Positions 39,001-54,000 of a stretch of DNA of 58,278 bases are shown here, in pieces. The DNA lies in the NCBI RefSeq assembly GCF_000003605.2, contig NW_003120928.1, positions 248,180 to 306,457 of the forward strand, written 5' to 3'. Below the pieces are notes generated by a model that saw nothing but the letters and a program-made list of their open reading frames with translations, was not told the DNA's origin and ran no database searches. The position numbers were made by a program, and so were the translations under genes. Each line of letters starts with the position of its first letter. The first letter of the stretch is position 1. The stretch comes from Saccoglossus kowalevskii (Eukaryota > Hemichordata > Enteropneusta > Harrimaniidae).

Positions 39001-42000
39001 AATTATTAATTACCTGCTGCACAGTGGCTATATCTTGTTCATCTCCTCTCGAATAATCGTCTGTAGAATTCTACGGTGATGAAATGTACATTGTTAACAG
39101 TAAAACTTCGATGTGGCAACATGAATGACTTCTAAATCCAAAAGTTTGTACCACAAATTATACAACCTTTCCCAACCTTTACAATAAAACTAGTTTTGCC
39201 AAAAAGAGATATCATTTGACAATTATATTAACATCACAAAACTCAAAATTGGAATTTAAAAATTACACTAAAAATCGAAAGTACACTAACTGTTATATCG
39301 AATGCATATCGCACAACACTGGATCATAGTAAAATATATAATAACTCACAGATTCAAATTCAAAATAAGAAGCCACCGTGCCCAGATAACTGACTGCAAG
39401 TAATGGATCTTGTGTTTTCAGCTGACCAAACACACCTCCACCTGTTTCAATATGTGCCATCACATCTACAATGATATCTTCGAGGTTTCCTTCCATGACC
39501 TTGATTGAAAAAGGCAAAGCGGATCATTATATTAATAGTTTTCAAAATGTAAATGTATACTTCATTTTACAAATACGTTGATAATTATGACAACGGACAT
39601 CAACACACATAAGTAAATTTCTATATTAAGTGACGTGAACGGAAACCCGCTCAAAGCGTCGATATCGTTTTTATCTGTAGTCGTCCATCAACGAAGACCA
39701 TGTTTTTGAGAGATTTTATTATGTCACAGTGCTAGGTGCCAAACGAATACACTTTCACACGCAGTGAACGACAATGCCTTCATTCACCGTTATAATCTTC
39801 GAAGTCACGGACGCACTTTCTCACAAGAGGGCACAATTTACAAAAATGGTGTATTAATCAAACTCAAATAAGCATGCTGGGAGATATGATCACTAATTAT
39901 GGACTTTAACCACGGTATATAAATAATTTATACGAATCTAATTCACGTTATGAGTCCTTTATGATTGCACTTTATAAACGTTATCTGTTTGTTTTTTTCA
40001 CTTAATTTTTTTGTCTCGGAGCATATTATATAAGGTCGGTTACTTTAAAGCAGGGGAGTCGTCACCTGCGCATGCGTCAGATGGTCATAGCGTGTCATGG
40101 TTTACAAACAAGCGTCTACCCATGAGCCTTTGCACTTTGAGCGTGTGTTGCTATCGTCGCTTGGGACTCACTTCCCGCGCGTGCGCAAGTGACGACCCTC
40201 CCGCTTTAACCTTAGTCAACTCGTGACCCTCATAACTTAATACTGTTTTGACGAATAATACTTTATTCTGTCAGTTCAATTCAAAATTATTATTGTAAAC
40301 CCCACGCACATTGGCACCACTATTTCGGCGTAAATGCTGGTTCGAGAGACTATAGGGAAAAGCACCCATACCTGAATTGACAGTATAGTTTCATGACTGG
40401 CCCCACCATATGAATCTAATACAGAAACAACTACGTCTACTTCATAATTGGCTTCGGCCTTTCCGCTGCGCAGATACAATGGCGGACTTTCAGTTTGCTG
40501 ACTAGAATAAACAAGTTCAGGTTGCACCACAGAACCTTTATCCCGCATTCGTATGTCGACTATCAAACCAGGAGAGTTGGTGCCTGGTGCAGGGTCAGAC
40601 ACGCCCTCCATGCTTGAAGCATTTCCTTCGTCTTTCCAGTCGATGCACGTGACAACAAAACCAGTTTGCAATACAAAACCTAGTATACATTGTAAATCGA
40701 ACAACCGAGAAGTTTGCAAATTAGTATGTATGTGATTTCAATTAATAAAAAATATTCTATCAGATATTTCACTATATTCTAAATAATGAATCACTACAAT
40801 ATTTGTTATTCATATACGTCATTTCGACGTCACATGAATGATTCGTCGTAGAGGGCGAGATTTATAGGAATGACGTATAATCCTGAATTGAAGAAAACCA
40901 ATTTGGGAAATACATGTACAGCAACACATGATATATACATGTCAACAAAGTTTGTCTTGCCGTGACTTAAATTATGAGTAGATGATGTCATACATCAAAG
41001 TCGAGATAATTGCAAATTTGTAACATATTACATACACAGTCAGCTGGCGCACGCGTGATAATAAAATAAATGCGATATTTACTATATGAGGGCCGCCATC
41101 TTGAATGCGGCATAAAACAAAATAATAGAGAAGTTGTGAAACGCGTTTTTCAGATTCCTACAAATGAGAACAACAATATAAATGCCAATCTTTCACAGAA
41201 ATACGATCCGTTGTGGGAATATTAAGCCAACCGATAACGAAATTCGACCGAATTCGTCGTTTTTGTGTGGAAAAATCCCTTAAATACGAACACCCAATTA
41301 CACCAAGAACATAGAACACTTTTCTGGGGCAATTTGAAACCCAAAAGTGTCATTCCAGCTCAGCAGCGCTAGCAAATCAGCGACGGTTTTACAGTTAGAT
41401 GACAATTTCAGTATTATCAGTTACTCTCCATACACTCACCCGATGTTGGTTGAATGCTGCAACTGCCACCACTAGGCAATTCATTCACTAACAATGTAAA
41501 CATAGTCATATTATGCTTGCCGTTCTGTTGGATTGCCCCTGATACTCCTAACATGTACATTTCACCAGCTTGCAGATAATTTTCCTCTATGGCAATACTT
41601 TGTGAGCTGATATCTGAGAAACGTAAACAAAATACTTTGTGTTCAGCTCCTAGTGTAAACACAAATCAGTGATAATAATGTAGCGGAAGTAAAATTAAAA
41701 TAAACTTAATAAGAAGTTCTGTAAATGATAAATATTAATCTCAAAAATCAACAAAATTGTGTGATTATGGGGTAAAGAAGTACGACAAGCGAGGTGGCTC
41801 ACATTAAGACGCATTAAAAAAATTTTTATTTCGTTTTTATAATCCATTTGAATTTTATAATAATATTCATTTTCAAATTAATTTTCGGATATTTGATTCC
41901 CTTTCCAATTTTAAAATAAATTTGAAAGTGAAAATAGACTTTAAAACGAAAATGAATTTGAAAATGTGGTATAAAATCAAAATCGAAATAGAAAGTGTTT

Positions 42001-45000
42001 TTGGCTGCCATACCCGAAATATTACAAATAAATAAATAAATAGAGGTATTGCAATGTGATGTACTCCGGGCTTGTTCACGACTATATGAGAATGACCGAA
42101 CGAAACGTTAGCGGCCGTTGTCAGAAAATCTATTCTGTGAACGTTCTCCATCATGTTCGCCAGCTAAGGATTGTTTAATCGACCAACGTCATACCACTAT
42201 TCCGAAAGACTCTATTAAGCCAACACCTATTTAAGTGCGCCCTCTTTGGCGCACTTAAATAACATGCATTACTTTCCCAGATAGAGATTGAGGTGACATT
42301 ATAGACTGGCAAAGTCGGGACTTCATTTCGTTTTACAAAAAAAATATATTTAATTGTCAATTTGGCCTTTTTACCGTGATCACGAAAACTAGCGTGACCG
42401 CGAAAGAAATCCCGACTGGAGGCATCTGCAGGCATTTGACTGCTATTAATTATTCGTGATGTCATTGATTATTCAAGAGTGGGCGGGTGAAAGATTGGGT
42501 CACATTGGAAATGGCGGACTAGTGCACGGAAACACGTCTACTGCTAGTCGTATCTTGTAGTTTAGAACTGAAAATGTAGCTGACACGGGATAAACTGTTA
42601 TAATGTAGTGTAGTGTAGATTAAATTAGAATTATGGTGGTAGTGGTGCTGGGGTTTAGTTATTTCACTTTCAAAATGACAACGAATTTTACCGCGACAAC
42701 ACCGAGAAAGAAAGTTAGTAAGGTAGTTTTGTCGCCACAGACAAGCAGCAAGACATGTGTAATTTGCAACAAATCCGCAAATCATACTGGCCTCTGATTG
42801 GTTTAAACTACACGCTAAAAAACGACCGTGTTTTTATGATGTCGATAGAGGGCGCAGAGGACGTTACCAGTCGGGGTGATTTCGCGGCGAGTGGGGAACA
42901 TATTTGTTTTAATTAAAAATTACAACTATGATTGAAAAAAATCGCCCCGACTATGGCCAGTCTAGTGCCATTATACAGTGAGGAAGGAACATCCATAGTT
43001 ATAAAATACCCGGAATAAAGCCAACAGTTTCATTTATGTATGAGTCCCTGTCAATTGAACGTTGTCACGGGAGATTACGAGCTGAAGATAGTGAGCGACA
43101 GTTGGTTGTATAGGCAGAATGTACTACATATTATACTGGTTCGAGTGCAAAACGAATAAAACTAACCGATGTATTTCACAACATTTCTTGTTATCTATCA
43201 GCACATATAAAATGAGCATCAGACATGTGAATAGCTGAATAAAGAATTCGCTTACCCGGGGTAATGTATGACTCATAACCCGGCATTTCTACATATAAAT
43301 CTGATGTCATTTTCCATAAGGTCCACGAGAAGGTTAGGTTATACAGTGCAATGCATGATGTACACACAGTATATGCCGTAAAAACTACGGATGGATTTAT
43401 CTTCTCACCACAGTTTGTCACACACCTTACGTAATAGATAACATAGAAAATTTAATATCATGGTTATCATTAAGAAAAAATACATTACACATATATTATT
43501 ATACCACATAACCCCAACAGCCAATCAAAATCGCGCATTTATATATATATTTGCATGTTGACTTCTCAGCGACCAAAGTCGTAATATTCGGCTTTTGTGT
43601 GCGTGCAGGCATTACAATCGATCTAACAAAATGTAAATTCACTGTTCAGGTTTGTCGGCGCTTTCTCGGAGAAACACCTGCAATTTATGATTAGGTCAAA
43701 CAACCACCCTTAAAATTTTAGTTCAACAAGGTATCTTGTATTACTTGGGTCGAGTTATGTTCGATAGGTTAATACTTATAAATAGAAGATAAACATTGTA
43801 CAACACTAATCATATCGATTGGCCCGACCGTAGTTGCTGCATTGTGTACGGTTGGCGCTTGAATTTTCCCCGGCACTCCAGGATTTTGTTTTGCTATTTG
43901 CGGCATTTAATGATCAACCATGCTTGATCGAGTTCGTGCTTTAATTAATTTCAAAATTAATGGACTAAATTTCATGCACAAATACTGTTCATGTAATTAA
44001 CTTACATTATTTGTAGTTCCGGTGAAGGCGTATCTAAGAAATAAAAAAAAAAAACATTGTTACCGGCATGTAATTATATTGCATAAAATGTCATCTCACT
44101 GGAGCACAATGGAGCATATCAGAATATACTCTTTTCCACTTAGACTACAACGAGGAACACTATAGCGTTTGTGCTTTTTGCAAGTACCATAACTAACTCA
44201 TGAACAATGACGAGACAAGCAATGATAACACACACATATCCTGTATATTGATGGTACTTGTCGCTTCACGAGGCACGTCGGGCGTCGTAGTACTACAAAT
44301 AAATTGAACGCGTGACTAATAAACCAGAACAGTGGCGCAACATAGTATCTACATTATACAAGCTCATGTTTTTTCTATATAATTGTCATTGTTGTATTAT
44401 CCTAGTCATGTTTTACAACACAACACAACACGACATGACTTAACACTAACGTTGTTTTTCGCCTAAGACAATGTAATATAATGAGTGTATATAATCACTG
44501 ATATAATTAATGTCACATGTCTAGTGCAGACCAAGGAGTTGTAATTGCATATATATCACACACGAAGCAGGACATGCACCCTTATCCCGAAACGTCAGAC
44601 ATCACTTTTTGGCGTTATGACTTGAGATCCATGTACCTTTCGCGCACTAGTGGTGACAAGCTATTGTATACTCCTTATCAGTTGTGCTATGCAAACATTA
44701 TATATGTCTGATAGGTATATTATTATTTTATTTGACAGACTACAATTCAGGGCAACCCATCACCTAAGTGAATTTGCCTTTGTATTTAATGACTATCTAT
44801 AAGGAGTCAAACTGTGTTGTGAGCAAAGTTGTTAAACAGTTCTCATATACCAATACTCACCCAACAAGCACTGTCCCATGTATTCGATTGCCCACTTTCC
44901 GTATTTACATAACACCGAGTCATTGCCTGCTAAGTAGTAATCCTCGAAGCATTCAAAGTGTACAACATCCAAATGTTCAAAGTCTTGCTTATTGTTGTCC

Positions 45001-48000
45001 TCCACCAAAAAGCCATTATCTGGTGTTGGTGGTCTGTCACATGTGTCTTGGGAAAATTAAATGGTTACATGTTTATTGATTGATCAATGCATAATATGAA
45101 AGGAAACTACGACGTATTTCGTCGTGTATGACCCTAGTATAGATCCTAGACATAAATGGTCGCCGGAATCTCATTTAGAACGAGAAATGTAATTTGGTTT
45201 TGTCCGTCAAGTAGTGTCTTATTCTCTCCCATTTACGGATTCACTATAACAAGTACCCAGGTAACATGGAACAGTAGACACAGTGACGGGTGCATAAAAC
45301 AAATGTGATGGTCAAAACAATTTGTTCGGTTCTTCCGTTCATTTGCGGCAACAATCTACTGACAGTTTTAAACTTCAGAAATACAATGAATTTTCTGCTC
45401 TCTGGGAGAAAGTAAAATATTTAAGCAAAATTAATGTACATTGTAAATAATTTAATTTGAATTTTGATAGTAGCGTAATGGCCCATTCGCCAATAGACAG
45501 ACAATAACTATACAATACTCACAAATTGAACAAGTTTCCAACTCGCTCGGTACCCATTCACCATACGCACATGTTGAAGAATTCTCTCCAGATAAATAGT
45601 ACCCATCATTACATTCAAAATATATCACATCCTGGTGCAAAAATATGTCATAACTTCCCAACGATTGACTATTATTTGGTGCTGTTGGCGCATCGCAAGT
45701 ATCTGTAAAAAAAACATCAGATATGCCATACCATGTCATTGCAACTGGAGAATTTTGAAATATACGTATTGAAATTTTGAAATATACATATTGAAATTTT
45801 GAAATATACATATAAAAAGTGTATCTACTGCTGAGTAAGGTAAACTGGTCGGTCGGTTACATAGTTATTAGTTACTTACAAATGTAGCATTCCATATTAT
45901 TTGGCACCCAATTTCCGTAAGCACATGTTGATGAATCTTGGCCCACTAGATAGAAACCGTCGTCACACCCAATAGTGATAGTGTCTCCATGCTTTAAGGG
46001 CAGAGTGATATTTTCCACTATGTAACTAGAAGGAGGTATCACAGGCGAATCACATGTATCTGTTGAATTATAAAGTGTAAGAAATACAAATTCAAACACT
46101 TACTTACATGATGCCGAAAAGATAATTGTTGAATGTACATTATTCTCCCTCACATATGAACACATGGTAAAAGTACCCAGAACACAAACTTCGTCAAAAT
46201 AGAACAGAGCTGCAAAGTACATTCTCTACGAACACATTTGCCCTATTGTGTTAGTCTTATGCAAAAACGTTTACCTTACTCACATATGATTTCAAATTCT
46301 TTTTGAAAAGAAAATCAAAACAAAATCAAATTGTGTCTTGGATAGTTTGTTCAGTCAACGGATCAGACAAAGATTCACATATACGCCAATTTGAAGAATG
46401 CTGCTGCGAAGCATAGGGTTAGTAAAGAGGTATGGTAAAGTATATTAAATGTAATAATAATAGTTTACCATATATTTTTTTTAATGAACCTAAGAGCTAC
46501 CTAAACGTAAGTTAAATTCGATTAGATATTAATAGCGAGCGTAGCAAGTGTGACCGGAAGCCTCACGTGAAGAGAGCTTTACACATAACATATGAATATA
46601 TAGAAGAGTATGGAAGAAATCTATATACCCTAATAGTTTGAAAACGACGCACTACCGGCGCCGCCATTTTGTTTGTTGCGTCACAGATTATGCAAAGCGA
46701 AACAGCTCAATCATGATAAAACATCTTCATAATGTTGTTCAATGATAAAGCAATCGTTTTCTGACAACATACTGAGAAGTGTTCAACTTTGAATAGTGTT
46801 TCGGGTCATTCTGAATCGTGCGTGAACTTACACCTCGTATAGATTATGAAAAATGTTAGACTCATTAATTGGTTGTGTTGTCACTGACAAATATACTCAC
46901 AGATCAAACAGTATGTTGTGTTTTGTGGTGTCCATATCCCATTATCACAGACAGTTGGGTCCTCCATTATCGAGTAGTAACCGTCATTGCAGCCAAAATA
47001 TATAACATCAAGATGCTTGAAGGGCATTATGGTGGTGCTGTCATTCAGCAAATAGCTATGATCCGGTATCACGGGAGCGTCGCATGGAACTATAAAGAAT
47101 ACGATGAAATGGTCTTTCTTAGTTTAAAAGAGAACACTTGTTAAAATATACATATTTACACAAAATAAATATATTGACGAAGAGCCAAGGTTTGGAATCA
47201 AAGACAATAAGCTTTTTAAACTATTGAAACAGGTTGGCTATGGTGGATTCGAACGTGAGTCTGATTTATTAGGGTTATACCGGAAGAATGAAAACAATTG
47301 ACTGAAACGTAATGATAACGCATTACATTGAAATGTTTTCGTTTATGCAAATGAAAACTGATATATGTCAATCACATCAATGAAGTGAAATCATGTCAGC
47401 ATTTGTTTGCGTTTTCGACGTGTTGTCGTGGTTATTTGAATATTATAGCCGCGGCGTTTTAGTGTAGTGAGCAAACATATGGTCAGCATCCTGTGAATGA
47501 CACTCAGTTCTCTGTCGTAGATGTCTCTGCTGCTGCGATTGAGGACTTTTTTGTACATCGACTATTTTTACTGAAGTTATTCCACTCACCAGGAGCACAT
47601 ATTGGTAATTCAGTCCATTGTTCATGTTTTCCTTGACACATAGCTGTGTCCTTTCCAGTCATATTGTAGTATCCATAGTTACACTCCAACGTCACGTTAT
47701 CCAGATAACTGTATGGCGCATAACCTATCTTGATGACGCTTTCTGTCAGTGGGGGTTCATCACATGGATCTGTTAATACGAATGATATAAAAACAAATAT
47801 TGTCACTTTGCACAACTTTGTAAAATGTATGCTTCCTATACAAGATTAACAGAAAATGCGATATTCAAATAAAGCTTTGCGTTATGTTGTACCAATGAAA
47901 TTTTCAAAACAAAGTGACGATTAAACACGTGGAGCTCAAACATATTAACATTTACTTAACAGAATGTTATTTTTGCCTGTTTGTGCAAATTTATTTTTTT

Positions 48001-51000
48001 CATTATCAATCACGTTTATGTATATTTCGGTTGAATGCAAATTATTTATCATTTATCCCATTATATCCATAAGTTACAGTGTCTTGTAGTTTTGCATTAA
48101 TACACTGCAAATTGCAATTATTTAACGATTTCGAAGTATTTATAAAATGGAACAAGCTTGAAATACGAAGTTTATAGTGAGAATGTTTTATTAATTAATT
48201 TCTTACTATACAGTCTTGCTCTGTTCTGGCATTCATCTAAACAGTAGATGGATCGGTTAAGCATATGACAGTAAAGTTATTACAAGACATGCTTCGTTCG
48301 TTGCAACGTTGCTTAATCTTGTGTAATTAATTAAGATGAACTATCGATTGTTTTTTTTTCAACCGTGCTTTTAACTTGTGATAATTAAATACGTTTTACA
48401 GTTAAATTATTTTTATTCTCAAAAACGTGACAGAAATGTATGGCTTCGGTGATTTCTTTTTCATGCGTGTATAAGTGTTCAAATGTTAGACTAAACATGT
48501 AAATGATCAAAACTGTTCACAAAACATTTATATGCTTACATACAATATTAATTCCATTTGATCTGACCAAATAAATTTACATTGACATAAAATTGTATGG
48601 GCTTTGTTTGAAAAAAATGTGAGTACTCTGTCTGCATTCGACCTGTTTAACACAACAACCAACTTTCCATTACTACGCAGTTATAGTTTGTAGCAAGATT
48701 GAAACTGTGCTTTCAAACTGATAAAAACATTGACAACAATAGCATTGCGAACCAGATTTTATAACCAGCATTTAGATAATATTTCCTTACGATTTTTAGA
48801 TCAATGTATTTGTATATGTATCTGTACATCAGTAATCTGTACATTGTAATTGCCAAGGCCACTTATATGATTTGATCCGAATACTGAATCATTTATCTTC
48901 CTGCATGTATTTCTCCGACAACATACATGTAATAAAGCACCATGGTTGTAGCGTAAGCAAACAGTGCAAGTAAACAGTTAACACGTTGTATGCATGCAAG
49001 GACCACATGAGACCTACGTCGAGCACGGCACTCCGCCAAGATCGCGGTACATTGAACTGTTTAACAAGAACAGCCGTCTTCACAAATAGTGTACGTACCT
49101 CCTTGACATATGTATTCAACTACATAACTACATTCTGTATCGTCCCATTCTTGTCTCACTGCGTTCCTTCAAGTAAGAAATGTTATACATTATTTTTTGT
49201 AGTAAGTAGACACTCATTTATATTGCACGCCCGCAGCTGTTAACGCTTTGTTATTTGCGCATCAATAATAGGGGATTTTCCGTTCGACTGCGAGATCTCG
49301 CGATTTGCGTGAAAGATGCGCACCGAACGTCTTCCGCAAAAATCGAACGATTTGATTTTAAACCCGAATTTCTTTATTTCGCTGCTCACATCGACGGCCG
49401 ATCTTCCACAGAGGAATATTGCTTCTGAATTCTTACTTCATTGAAACTGACCAGCATTAAATGTGCATAGCACATTATTAAGCATGGAAATATACACCAA
49501 AAATACTTTCACGTTTGTCGAATTCCACGCGATGTTTGATGCGACTACGACGCTATGACCTTTGTTTGTCCTGTTTTTACGTTCGATTTCACGCATAACG
49601 CGGGATCTCGTAGTGAACGGAAAATGGTCTATTTAATGCATACAACTTCACATTGGAATGGCCATTGTTTTGTTTTTTTACCGCAAACATTTTTATTATA
49701 AATTATTTCTGCGTGTTGTTCGCGTTGTCCTTGTTCATGAAAAATCTTACAATTTGACATCGAACTGATCTTTCTAATTTATGTTTTTCCTAAAACACCT
49801 CGTCAGAAATGTGGTTGATATGGGTTCAAATCCTTTCAATTCTTTAAATTGTTGATAAAAAATTTATTTGTTCATCTCGTCAATCCCAGACGTTGCACTT
49901 TGCCTAAACTTACACGGACGGCAAGATGCAAGAGGTTTACAAAATGATTGTGTTTTAGACATGTAGCTAAGACAATTCCGGATTAAAATGTATGTACAGT
50001 TATCTGTGGAAATTATACTCTGCATATGAATACAAGTGTGACCGGTTTAAAATCTGCACAAGAAAAATGAAATAAACCAACTGCCAGAACAATGGGTCAC
50101 AAGACCAAAACTTGTATAATTTCCGAAACAATAGACCAAGTAAGGACCAAAATTCAACACTGTTTTCACACTTTCTACATAAACTTTGGCATCTTTCAAC
50201 GCTTGTTTTAAACTTTGCACCTCCGTTTTCAAGTTCTCCATACTATAGCTAGTTTCACACTTCGAACCTTTCATTCCCAAATTTCCACGCTAGTTTCATA
50301 CTTTGCACTTGTGATTTCCAACTATCAACGGTTTTCACATCATTTTTGCAACTATCCATGCCAGTTTAACATTTTGCACCCCACTTTCCACGTAACTTTC
50401 CACGCTAGTTACACACTTTCTACCAAAGTTTTACAATTTTCCACATTAGTTTACAATTTGCAAATTCACAAGCTTGTTTTAAAATACAATACAATTACAA
50501 TGCTCATTTGCAACTTTTAACGTTCACTAGTTTGTTGGTGAGTATTTCCCTAGACATATTCATTGCAACGTGGGTTTAAGTCGAACATATCTGCTTGCAG
50601 CTATATTTTCCATATAGACATTACCTATTCACAAAGCTGCTTGATACACGTGGCGTCATTGGCGGTATTATTCACTAGGTTCATGAAAAATACTAGCCCA
50701 TGATGTCACTATTATCGACAAGCTTTAGTAATAACGCATCGATTCGGGTTGGATTTTATGAAGAAAACTGTTTCCTACACATTACATGTTAACAATTAAC
50801 TCGTAGACATTTAAAACATGTTTATTCTAATTTCCACTTATGTAACATACAGTTGTCAGGTGCAGCCAATGAAGCTGTTCATCGGGAAAGCTGTTCTAAG
50901 GGATTTTTGTTGAGGACAGGGGATTTTTTCTATTTTTTGTAGGGGCGGGAAATATCAGTACCCCTAGTGGGCAGGGCAGATTTCTAAAAAAATGCAAGGA

Positions 51001-54000
51001 CAGGGAAACTTTTTTTAGTGCGTAGGATACTTACATAACAAAAATATCGCAGGGTGGGCAAAACAGCCTTCAGGGCAGGGTATAATAAAAAACGCATTGG
51101 GGATCATAACATCTGCTAAATGTGGGCAGCCGTGTGCTATCAATAACAGATTTTCTGAGTGGTTATTGTATTCAAGAAGCCCATAGAAGCCAATGACTCG
51201 ATGAATTACGCCACCAATCGGCACAGCAATGTAGGTTATGTCACTGTGAATATTCACCCGGGATATTCACAAACATTGTACTGCAACCAGTGTAAGTAGA
51301 GTTCATAACAGTCAATCACTATGAATGTACGAAGTTGATGTTACACCTCGGCAGTGGCTGTCCGACCACAACGAGAGAAGAGTAGGGGAAAAAACATTTT
51401 ATTTTTAAAGAGAGGGAGGGGAAAGATTAATTAAGTCAGCAGGAGGGCAAGTCGGCGGGAGGGGAGTAGGCAAAAAAGTTGTTTTTTTAATGAGAGCGGG
51501 AAAAAAAAGATGAATTTGGTCAGCAGGAGAGGAAGACATTTGTTTTCAGGTGGAGGGTAGCTTATGAACAGCTTTTAATTTCCCCACATTCCTTTATATT
51601 AATTAGCATACTTCAAAAGGCCCATAAAATAAATTTTGTCCCAGAAAATTGACTATTTCAATTAATTGCACGTTGGCTGCACCTGAGTTTTACATGTTTT
51701 GACAGACATTTTGGATGATAACCACAAATGAGTGCATTGTCCTGATCCATCCGGGTTATATAGTGACCAACATTGGTAACATTGACTATTTCAATTAATT
51801 GCACGTTGGCTGCACCTGAGTTTTACATGTTTTGACAGACATTATTGGATTATAAGCCTACGACAGTCATCGGAAGGTACACTGACACATCATCACGTAT
51901 TTACACTGACTATAACAACATTTAGATGTATCACACACCAGACTCGTATAATTTTCATACACAATTTAAATACCTTTTAAATGGTAAGGGTAAGGATGAC
52001 AAACCACCACAGTGACAAGATACTTACCACAAATGAGCGCATTGTCCTGATCCATCCGGGTTATATAGTGACCAACATTGGTAGCTTCCCGTTTGTCCGT
52101 CACTGTGCACCCAATTCCCGTCAACATTACGTAAGTCGATCCACCCATCGTATGATTCAAAGTTTTCAAACATCAAGAAATTCTTCAGGCTCATGTGTGT
52201 GTAGATGCTAGTATCTTTGACAAGGTTCATGCCTTTGTTCGTGCACGCAGATACGGCTGAATCGAAACTGGCCTTGACTGTGTTCAAGTCGAGGGTATCC
52301 AATGTTTTGATCATTTGCTTCATTGCAGCATCTGTGGGAATCATGTAACCATACTATGACGTCATAAGTCAGAATCCGATGGATTCATAAAAAAAATGTG
52401 CTGGTCTTCAAATCTCTGTAAGTATGTATACGTTTTGAACAAAGCCAGGAACACGTGTACAAGTTGCACATGACTTGGCAGTACAACCTCAAGTTGTGGT
52501 TGAAGTATTGTAAATCAGATATTACCCCGCACTTGTGAATTAGTGTGTATATGATACGTGAGGAATTTGAAAGAAAAGTCAGGTGTTTCTGGTGCACAAG
52601 TGAAATCTCTTTTTGGATTTCTAAATAAATAGGCTATATACCAAACATACACTGCTGAATATTGATGATAGTCAGTTTCTAAGAAGTTATTTTACACTAG
52701 TAAACAGAGACGAATCATTGATCACAAATGAGGTGATCAAAACAAATATGAAATATAATAAAACAAAATATTGTCACAGTAAACAAATGAATAAAAATGT
52801 CGATTTTATTGCTGTTTGTCATTGAACTTCAAGTTGATGAAAACTAGGGGAACACTTGCTGCCTGTTTTGCATTTATCATCATACATATATTTCCCGAGT
52901 AAAGCTGATATTTTTGCAAATGTTTCCATAAAAGAAGTAGAAAACACAGTTTGATTGGCCGGAAGAGTTAATAACCTTATGCTTTCATGAGCACTCTTGT
53001 GACGTCACAATGAGTTAAATGTGTAAAAACAATGTAGGACATTTTACCTTGTGGTTCACATGCGAACACTGTTGGAATTGTACATGACATATCGTTAAGC
53101 GCAGTCACACTTTGCCTGCAATACATAAGATGATACAATACTACTATTTTATAAAGCATGTTCTGGAAAAAGGGAATTCTGAACCAAGAGTCTGGATATG
53201 GTCGACGACGTTTGGCAACAACAAATAAAAGTGACCTTGCAAGTCCTGGAACAGACCATCGGGAATATCTCCAATTGCATTGCGTGGTTATATTCCAGCT
53301 GTGGACCTTTCTATGAATGTCGGATAGGAAAATGGAGCAGCAGAAACAAACAACTGATACCAATTAACAAAACAAGCTACGAAAAACACTTAAAGTACAC
53401 TACACTACACTACATAGTATAATAATTATATTCTAAATCATTATCATTCCGAGTCATAATCAAATGTTGTCTGTATGGACTCACCCAAGAGACATTGGAG
53501 TTTATGCATTTGACCTCAAGCTTATTATAGCTACCAACAATAATTTTATAAAACCTGCATAAATACTACTGATCCCTACATAATTAATGAGCTAGGCAAT
53601 TTATACTGCATATGTGTGAACAAAATTGGTTATTCCTGAAAATATATTGAAAATTGGTGATAAAAAAAATCAAGTCATTTTTTTGTAATATAGTCTGGTG
53701 GAAAGCTGGCTCTCACTGTCAAATTTTAGGCTCAGATATAAAGATGAAACAGAAGAAGCAAACTCTGTAGACTATTTAATCTTAAGTTTAACACAATCAT
53801 GAGTTTTTATAACGGTGCTTTTGTTTTTCATTTCTTGGGTCATCGATGAAGAAACAAATGACGAGATGTCTTGAGAAGTTTTTTGAGAAGTGTGAGTACA
53901 CTCTGCCCCGCTTGCACCAACCGCCATATTATTCAGTCTTAAGGTAGAGATGCAGTTTACCTGACAGGTATTTTAATTTGCTAATTAGGAAACCAAGATA

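Noticed and set aside
50215..50520. 101-codon plus-strand frame
   Set aside because: Lies in a degenerate tandem repeat opposite the host gene.
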